Part shown: piece by piece, positions 55,668-64,000 of the stretch
Position numbering within the stretch: the first letter of the stretch is position 1
Layout of the letters: every line of letters starts with the position of its first letter
NCBI GenBank assembly: GCA_036927565.1
Contig: JAYESD010000001.1
Span: 9,610,001-9,674,000 of the forward strand
From: Tuctoria greenei
Taxonomy: Eukaryota; Streptophyta; Magnoliopsida; Poales; Poaceae
Length of the DNA: 64,000 nt
Direction of reading: 5' to 3'
Program-made: the position numbers and the translations under genes
Notes under the pieces: generated by a model
Seen by the model: only the letters and a program-made list of their open reading frames with translations
Told to the model about the DNA's origin: nothing
Databases searched by the model: none

Positions 55668-56012
55668 GGCTCCCTTTGGATTGAAGGAATTGAAAAAAAT
55701 ACAAGAATAGGAAAAACATAAGAATTGAAATTGTATGTCTTTGCAATCCTATATGAATTGAAAACATACGAATTAAGATGAGAAGCCCTTTGACAGCATC
55801 ATAGAAAAACAAGAGAACCTGTAACATGAGCCTTGAAAGAAAAAAGAGGTCCAAACTCATGTTAGGTTTCCTACAAAATTTAGCAAAGAAATCCATTCCT
55901 ATGAAAACTATCCTTTGTTTTTCCTGTGAGCCAAATGGTCATGTAGGAAAAAATCCTTTACAAATCCTATCCTTCAAAATTTCTTTGACATTCCTTCAAT
56001 CCAAAGGAAGCC
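55668..56012. repeat. Tourist-like MITE (345 bp)
   Basis: Termini GGCTCCCTTTGGATTGAAGG and, inverted, GGCTTCCTTTGGATTGAAGG differ by one base. The 3-bp duplication TTA lies at 55665-55667 and 56013-56015. It sits about 120 bp upstream of the transposase ATG, so it probably inserted in that element. Confidence 0.88.
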
Positions 56013-56337
56013 TTAGGCGGCAAGTTTACCTGCTAACTAAGCGCGCGTTAAAGTTTTTGCTTTCGTAAGTTTCAACTGTCGGCAGTGTTCTGCGCGCGCG
56101 CGAACAGCATTAGCATGCGATGAAAAAAACGCGGGGAAGAAAAGGGCGAGCGCGCGAGGAAGAAAAGAACGCCACAACGAACATTTTTTATTACTCCGCG
56201 CTTGAGCCACCACCGCGGTTTGGTAACTGGTGTGGCTGATGTGACATTCCCATGCAAATTAAGGTGCGACGTTATACTAACAGAAGACGAAGTGGGCACG
56301 GCCGGTTTTGCTTTGGTCTTCGTGACCAAAGCTAAGG
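56013..56337 (+). other. Spacer, no feature seen
   Basis: A CG-alternating stretch (CGCGCGCGCG near 56092) but no gene or clear repeat; possibly the outer 5' part of the mariner-like element. Confidence 0.4.
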
Positions 56338-59300
56338 TGTAAAATCCCAAATTTCTATAATGCAAAAATTCAGTTAGGACAAAAAAATTGAATGATAAAA
56401 AGAAATGGGAAGGAAATGAGAAAAACAAATTAATTCACACTCCAAAAGGGGGAATTCAAATTTTTTTTCTACTGTTCAAATGAAATTAACATGAAGATTT
56501 GAGTTTACCAATGGATCCCAAATATTCCAAATACTCTCTCTGCAAAGTTCCAAGATTTTTGAACTTCATTTGCTATTTTATTTGAGACGCATAGCAAATT
56601 CAAACCATATTTAAATTCAAATTTTGAATTCTGTTCGAACTTATTTAAACATAAGATTTGAACACACCCTCATGATAATCATGACTTGCTTGACTTATCC
56701 ACGAAGTTTCAAAATTTTTAGAGCTCAATTATTATTTTAAACTGAATTTACAAGCTTGCTGCAAGTGTGAGGCTGCATTGTGGGACCCACCAGTCAGTAG
56801 CTCTAGAGCTTATTCTCTCTGTTCTTTGATGTATACGGCGCCGACCGCTTGAGGAATTCCTCCGTGATCACAGCTCACCGCAAGTGGGTGACCTTTAAGT
56901 CAAGCTCATCCCCTCCTCTCTTGCGTTCCTGCCACAACCGAGCAACTCTCTCTCTCTCCCGCTAGAGCTTTGCTCGTTTTCATTCCTGCACGCCCTTTTT
57001 TGACCGCCGGCTGAATGTGGCCTAGAGGGGGGTGAATAGGCCTTTTTGATTTTTAGTCGAAACCTGCAACACATAACAAACTGAATAAATCCCGAGATAT
57101 TGGACTAGTCCAGTAGAGTGCGGACTAGTCCGATGCGTGCGGACTAGATTGATCAAGTTTGATCGATTATCTCAATCCTAGGATGTATGCAGTAGAAAAA
57201 TACTTGTAATTGGAGTGTCATACTACTATGAACTAGGATGTAGCACAAGTTAGTCTTATATTCAATGTTTGAACATAAAGTGAACAACATTGATTGAAAC
57301 CCTAGATAGATATGAAGAGTAAGAACAATATGCGCAAGGTAAGAACACAAGCTATTTATCCCGTGGTTCGGTTCTCACAGAGGCAACCTACGTCCATGTT
57401 GAGGAGTCCATAAAAGGACTGGATTGTCGGATTATCACGGAGGCCAATCCTTTTCACTAATCACAAAGGACAAATAACCGAATTTAAGTGGCCTTCTCAC
57501 AAGTTCAGAGCTCCCCAAGATTACAAGATGAACACCACCAAAAACACACTATTAAGATTACAATGAAAACCACAAGAGTGTGTTAGGAAATCAAACCAAG
57601 AGCTCAATGAGTGAAGAAACGTGTCTCTCCTTGGATCCAAAGTGTATCCTCAAAGGATTAAGCTTTCTTGCATTGTATTGCGTGGAGAGATGAGTTTTCT
57701 AGACTCTTGGGGGGTGTGACGGCGCAGGGTGTCGAGTCTTATGAAAGTTGGTCCGTGCACACCTATTTATATGGGTTTCCCAAAAGTTACCGTTAGGGTT
57801 TAGAAAGATCGGACTAGTCTGTGGTGGACACCGGACTAGTACGGTGTGCTGCGTGTAGGAAACCCTAGGTGTCCCGAAATATCAAACTTGTCTGAAGTGA
57901 GAGCGGACTAGTCCGATTTGGTTCTGGAAATCTTCGGACTAGTCCGATGAATATCGGACTTGTCCGGATAGGTGAACCCCTTAGTGAATTTGGGGAACAA
58001 GTCTGCACTTGGAGGACTTGTCCGATTTAGGTCAGAGGGATTTTGGACTAGTCCGTGCTAACATCGGACTTGTCCGATTGACATCAGAAAGATATCGGAC
58101 TAGTTCGATGTATTATCGGACTTGTCTGACTTTGTGCAACTTGTGAAGTGTTTGGGGGACTAGTCTGCACTGAAGAGGACTAGTCTGATTCTAGTCAGAG
58201 AGATATCGGACTAGACCGTGGTGATATCGGACTAGTCCGGTCAGTGAAAAACTGGATTGTGAGGACAAGTCCGCATTGTGAGGACTTGTCCAATCTGGTG
58301 CAGAAAGATATCGGACTAGTCCGGGATCAGTCAGACTAGTCCGGTCCTGTATAATTTTGTGCAATGTGTGAGATTATTTGTGCTTGAGCTCTTGGGGTGT
58401 GTTTCCTTAACACACTCCATACACAATGATCTACTACACTTGGTTCTTGAGCTGTTTTCCGCATTGCTCCTCATTCTCTTTTCTTTTGTCGCTTGTTCAC
58501 ATTCTTTCATTAGAACCTGTGCTTATCTCAACAATGTGGTTAAGATCTCATTTGCTTGTCATAAATCAACCAAAACCCACAAGGGATTCCTAGATGCACT
58601 TTCACCGGCGCTGTGCGGCTGTTGTTGACCAACCGGAGGACACTTTCGCCGAGCTCTCAACAGCGAAATTGTTCCCCACTCCCTCCTCTATCCTCTGGTT
58701 CAATCCCTTCGTCATTTTATTGATGTTTTGGTTGGTATTTTGAAGCCAAACCGGAGCTCGCCGTCGAAGTCGCCGTGCGCCATCTCTGTTCCACGATGCC
58801 AAGCTGCTGCGAGCCGTTTTGGTCTTCGACTCCAACAGCAAGAAGGTGTGCCCAGGCACCCTCTAACTAACCGTGAAAACCGTTTCCATTTTCATTAAGT
58901 ATCTAACAAGTTATTCGAGATTTGTTCTCGGCCGAATCAAATGAACTCGCTAGATTGTCGATTAAATTCGGTTTCCACAAGTATCTAATCTTCACGATTG
59001 CTAGGAGATAGTTTCCTCTAATCCTAACGCACCCTCGCGACCACTTAGTACCAAAAGTTATCGAGTAGGGGTGATGAATGTTGAGTTTTCGTCGCCGCCA
59101 ATAGAAATGCCGCGATTCACTGTTGAAACCGTGATGGCCAGCTGTGTCATGCCATTTGCACACTCCTAGGAGCTTTCTCAAACCCCCAGGAGCATTCCCA
59201 ATCATTTGACGATGAGTTTGAGCTATGAAAGTAGGGTTTCTGACATCACCGGAACCCTAGCTCCGCCGCCGCCGTCGAGACCACTTTTCCGGCCATCCAT

Positions 59301-62230
59301 CACCGTAGGGAGGATCCCCATCATGTTCTACGACCGATTCTAGGTGGGGGTGGTGATTTTAGAGGGTCGGCGTGCCCTGTAATGGTTGCCGACGAGCCAC
59401 TACCGTCGGACGCCGCCGCGTGCCGCGCCCGAGCGTCATCGGCGCGAGGTAGAAGAAGGGTCCGCGGCCCCAGCCGTCAGCCTCTGTGGCATGCGGCCTG
59501 GATCCAGTGCGGCCACAGTGCGCACTTTGTGCACCCCGTGTTGCTTAATTCCCATTGGTGCATTTTAAATTCCGTGGGCCCCCTTCCTTATTCAAATTTC
59601 CCATTGAAATTAAATTGCGGATTTAGTTCAAACTTAGAAAATCCATAACTCTCTGTAGAATTATCCAAAAATATTCAAACAAATTTTGTTTGAAATACCT
59701 TGAGCTCTTGTTTCTGTTAGTACCAATTAATGTCCATGAAAATCTTTTTTTTCTTTATGGAAAATTATTTTTCTCCAAACATTCCTGGAATTTTCACAGA
59801 AAATCCTTCCACTGGAAAAATCCCCAAAATTTACATAAAACACTTTGTCCTGTTATTGGTTAATAGAAAAAGTTTGGGATCCATTGAGCCTGTATAACTT
59901 AACCAAATTTCAAATCCCCCCTGCTGTTCATTTATGTAACAGAACTGTAACCATAAATGGATTCAAACTTCTAAATTAAAAATATCCTAGTATACTTGCT
60001 CTAAAAATCTCAAGTAAAATTATATATAACCCTTATGCTCTGGAATTTCAAGTTGTACAAGTGGTTTGGTATAAAAACCTGTATGAATTTCTGTATAATT
60101 CAATTTCCTTTTTAAATCATTGAATTATTACAGATGTTCAGTTTCCTTGTTATATCCCAAATTTGACCTAAACATTCTCTTAGACATTTACCAACTCCAG
60201 TAAAAGTTTCAGATTTAATTGACATCATCTTCTAATCCAAATTCAGTTCCAAGCCTAGATAATAACTGAAAGTCTAATTTCAATTATAAAATACTTCCAG
60301 AAATTCTTAGCAACTTTGAAATTCAATATCTCACTCATATATGCTTAGAAAATTATTAAACCAATTTTGCTAGAACCAAGACAACCCCCTCTATCTTGAT
60401 AGTCAACTGGTAGCTATGTTAAAGCTACAGTTTCTTCTCTAAAATTCCGGGAAGGTTATTGCTTGCCATAATTTTAGAGACAACAAACTTCCTTGATCTC
60501 CTGTTCTTTACAAGAGTCTCCATTATAGTCCCTAGTATCTACCATAAAAAGTCCAAATCCAATTAAGATCATACCCTCACTATAACCGTAGTTAGAATCC
60601 TATGAACTATATATGCATTATAATTTCACTAGCATTCATATATGTTCTATATGCATGTCTTGTAGTGATCGATAGTGACGAGGATTGTCGCTTGAAGGAG
60701 AAGGCCAGTGTGTCCAATTAAAGTCATTGGCGGAGTCTCCAGAGGAGGACCACTAACAATTGACATTTAATCGAGTCGCAAACTAAGGCAAGCCCCGGTT
60801 TGCATTTAAGAGCTTTTCAAAGTTTTTCAGTTTTATTCATTTACGTCTTCAGTTGATATTGTGCATTACATATAAGGTGTTTGATACTCCACTTGCATAT
60901 CCACAAATCCTATGGAAAGGTTGGAAAGGTTTACAACTTGACGTGTAGAACTGCCAATGCTAATATTGTAGATATACCGGTAGAAGTCGAGTAGTTGGAA
61001 TCTACTCGCGAGATAGGAATAACAGTTCATATGAGGGTGAAAGATGAAAGAATGACTTATGAGATGAATACTTCGAGATCGGGCAGGGGGAATAGGAGTC
61101 AACGAGATGGAGTCTCGGGCGCATAGCCCTGCCTGTGTCGCCTGAGGACCGTACCGTATGCGGCAACATTGGGCAAGATTGAACGGTGCCAGTTGCATAA
61201 TGGGATATGGGCCAATAAACTGATGTAACTCCATACTGTAGTGTGGAGACTCCTCGGTTGTCCTTGAATGGAGATGCAAAGGCATAAATGTGTAAATCTT
61301 CTAGCGAGCAACTTCGACGTGTCTGTATAGGGGACCTTTTGCTTAGGATGAAGAGGTTTGTCGACATTGGGGGCTTGGGTGAAAGGTGGCCACATATGAT
61401 GCGGGAAGGAGAGCACGTATGTGTCTTCCACGTGGGTGTGCGTGTTGTGTAGCCGGGTGTGTCCTGATTGCAATCACCGTCCCTCGCGGTTATTTGAGTA
61501 CCACTTGTCCGTCGCTGTTGTGACGTAGTAAATACTGAAGAAGCCAGAAGAATATATTGTATTGAATTATAATTGCTTTGCAACCTTGTGTGGCTTAGAG
61601 ATAGCACAATTAAAAGTTTACAGTTTCCAAATACTTATCCTGTAATAGTATTATGTGCTTTGGGCATGTCATATCATCAGCAAAGCGTTTCTTGTTTCAT
61701 TGTGGAGTCTATGATGTGTCGTGTCTGAAGAATGTCATTTGCTACTTTAAACATGATTATAAGGATCCACTTGTAGGTGAGTCTATTTATGCTATTCCTT
61801 ACCTATGTTTAGTCTTTACCTTGCATATGTCTAGTGAGACGGGTTAGTCTTGCTGAGCCTTATACTCACGTTTGCAGTTAACGAGTTTTTGCAAGTTATA
61901 CTGTTGATGAAGGGCCTAACGACGACGCCTTACCCCCTTTAGGGTTCACGGCTGAGTAGGAGCCCTGCACGCCGCCGAAATATGTGAGCGCTGCTAGTGT
62001 AAAGCGTCCGAGGGCATGGACAACTTTACTCATGCATAGCTAGTGCTGAGAGCATAGTATGATGTATAGACTTCTTTCCTACGTTATATATTGTAAAACT
62101 TCCACTGTGTTTATAAATAAAAGACTTGGTATTGTATTTCATTCTCGTTCTTTTCTTGTATACTGTTGGGTGTCGCATCGCACAACACCATCCAATGAGA
62201 TCCTTGGATGTCGGGACTCCGGTCCCCACA
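56338..62230 (+). repeat. Probable long 5' LTR of a Ty3/Gypsy element (Tekay/Del-like), with nested solo LTR
   Basis: The right edge is well placed: GGTCCCCACA ends just before a PBS. The left edge TGTAAAATCCCAAATTTC is my best guess. Without the solo LTR and one CCGGC (57007-57011 or 58605-58609) the LTR is about 4.3 kb, in the range of Tekay/Del-type grass elements. It is AT-rich, with a GC-rich zone (58640-59520) and no ORF of note. The internal coding region and second LTR are outside the window, so length and lineage are unproven. Confidence 0.55.
57012..58604 (-). repeat. Solo LTR of a Sirevirus-2-like element
   Basis: 1593 bp, TGAATGTGGCCTAGAGG...GCACTTTCA, same ends and box type (GGACTAGTCCG, GGACTTGTCCG) as 37060-38714 but diverged. 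CCGGC duplications at 57007-57011 and 58605-58609 show a complete insertion later reduced by LTR-LTR recombination. Confidence 0.93.
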
Positions 62231-62234
62231 GTCA

Positions 62235-62246
62235 TGGTATCAGAGC
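62235..62246 (+). other. Primer-binding site of the right-hand Gypsy element
   Basis: TGGTATCAGAGC, four bases after the proposed LTR end, complementary to initiator Met-tRNA. Confidence 0.75.
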
Positions 62247-64000
62247 ATCATTAGGAACAGTATGCTTGAAAAGAGCGTATTTTCAAAAACTTAGATTATA
62301 TGAGTGAGGAATTAGCTATATGCCCATATAAGGAATATTATTAATATAAGATATAAAGGTGGTAAACTAACTTGTGTGATATTATTTCTGTAACGATGCT
62401 CCGACGCCAGGTAAGAGGTAAGGTACGCCACCAAGAGTGGATCAATCTCGATAAGCTCAGCATACGAGGAGTGGTATGTGATATTTCCGTGGCTTGCACG
62501 GAAATGTTAATATGAGTCTCTGAAGCTGTTCATGTTTCTGAGAACATATGACACGCGGTACCCCAGCGTGACACAAAATTAGTGGGAGCCTCCGTCGGGT
62601 GGTGGATAACCCGATAGTATGCATCTCTAGAACTATTCATGTTCTATGGGAGCATGCGAAACACATATGCCTGAGTGTGTATAAGCCAGTTCGTGCGGGA
62701 GTTTTTGCTGTACAAACGTAGTATAGCCATGTACCTCGAGGCATGCCATCGCTCGATGGTGACTCACACCAGAGTCGTATGCATTTACTTTCATATAAAT
62801 ATCTGTATATTTGATTGTCTATCGTGTTTCCCTGTGCTGCCCTTGAGGTGTGAAGGAGTGAAAGGGGATTGTTTGTCTTCTGCAGCTACATTAACTACAG
62901 TAGTGACCCGTGTAGAACACATTTGCGAGTGAACGATACTAGGGCCACCTATAGACGTATCCGGATATACTGGTTAGATTTTTCATTAGGTGAGGCACGT
63001 AGTACCATCGTATCACATTTGATACACTGACCATCCCCCACGACAGGATGGATGCATTGTGTTTTAAAGTCCGACTACCAGTTGCTGGTAAGTTTTGGAC
63101 ATTGCAAAGTGAATTTTCAATCATAACTAGAGAAGAATCAAGGTTCTTTATTTCTGGCTGAAGTTTGCTCAACTTCGCTAGGTTGAAACTTGGATTAGTT
63201 TACAGAAAACATAATCTTAGGCTATATGGGTGGAAAGATAATCAAGTCCACTACAAAGTTTATTTTGGTCATTAGGACTGAAAATGACCCTACCTTTCTA
63301 TAAACTGAACTCCACAAAAACTACTACAAATGTCTTACCCAACTACACAGTCTCTGCATTTTCACCATAACTTTTTGTAGAAAAATATCTGGAGAGGGTA
63401 GAAGCATCACTACAACTTTGTAAATTGAAGTATTTTCTAATTCGACACTGAACCAATCCAAATTCCAGGTTGAAACTGGTACACTGCAGAGCTGCTGGCA
63501 GAAAACCAGTCAGCTCATCTGTCAACTTTAGACAGTCATATCTCCTAATCTTAAAACTTGACATAGTCATATATATACATTTCTGGATATCCTAGGAGGT
63601 CCTATATCAACTTTCTATTCGACTTCTGGTCTGAATCTTTCATTATCAGAGCCTAATTCCATTTATCGCAAATGCTGTTCTGGCAGTCTAGAACCAGAAA
63701 CCATTTGTGTATAGTTGGAATTTGCGCGCTTTGACCTGTATAACAACTTCATAAGTCTGAACCAATTTATTTCTGGAATTTCAACATTATGGGGTATCAT
63801 GTTTATTTTGTCATTACCTCAATATTTTGTTTTGATATACCTGTATAAACTGTGGACAAAACCCCACATATACAGGGGAGGTTCTGTCAAAATTTCCAGG
63901 AAATTTGAATCAACTTGAAACCTGTATAACTTTTAATCCAGAGATCACCTGTAAGTGTTAAAGTACAATCTGGAAAGATTATTAAGTGCTATAAAACTTT
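62247..64000 (+). other. Non-coding leader of the right-hand Gypsy element
   Basis: No gag frame appears before the window edge. AT-rich with short frames only. A long leader before gag would fit Tekay/Del-type elements but could also be other DNA. Confidence 0.4.

Noticed and set aside
61002..61607. 201-codon minus-strand ORF
   Set aside because: Lies in the proposed Gypsy LTR, no domain, and overlapping alternative frames.

Overview
The window reads as nuclear DNA of a grass (Poaceae), probably from a large repeat-rich genome. The signs are Sirevirus-type Copia elements, Tat-type Gypsy elements with two RNase H domains and an antisense gene, Stowaway, Tourist, CACTA and Mutator-like short elements, and an ERF transcription factor with monocot-style GC-rich coding sequence. 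I cannot name the species. There are no bacterial features, rRNA, tRNA or CRISPR arrays. I see one convincing host gene, an AP2/ERF factor at 44093-45049 on the minus strand; nearly everything else is mobile DNA.

1-38714 is one nest of retrotransposons, which element ends and target duplications let me unpick. The oldest layer is a minus-strand Sirevirus-like Copia (Sirevirus-2, 33174-38714, rearranged). Gypsy copy A (from beyond the left edge to 33173) sits in its left LTR. Copy A was then split twice: by Gypsy copy B (13641-26781, 873-bp LTRs, duplication CTCTC) within the integrase coding region, and by Sirevirus-1 (1426-10252, 1362-bp LTRs, duplication CGGGC) between protease and RT. By eye the Sirevirus-1 LTRs differ by roughly 2% and the copy B LTRs by roughly 4%, so Sirevirus-1 is the younger insert.

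Both Gypsy copies encode gag, protease, RT, a proline-rich insert, RNase H, a second archaeal-type RNase H and integrase, then a spacer with small hairpins, then an antisense two-exon gene (PF04195-like head, Pro/Glu-rich repeats, long coiled coil). All are broken by stops. Sirevirus-1 has lost gag C-terminus, protease and integrase but keeps RT/RNase H and an intact 721-codon extra ORF in the env-like position, which has a promoter-like region of its own.

38715-44092 is AT-rich and holds a broken GRF-zinc-finger-like gene piece, Mutator-like remnants including a clean 731-bp element with 9-bp duplications, and several MITEs. 44093-45254 is the ERF gene and its TATA box. 45255-53075 is intergenic DNA with a long-TIR element, a small CACTA element with TGG duplications, a TA microsatellite and a LINE 3' end inserted in it. 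53076-56012 holds a decayed mariner-like transposase gene with introns, a small plus-strand ORF of unknown nature and a Tourist MITE. 56338-62230 looks like the long LTR of another Gypsy element, carrying a solo Sirevirus-2-type LTR, with a primer-binding site at 62235 and non-coding leader to the window end.
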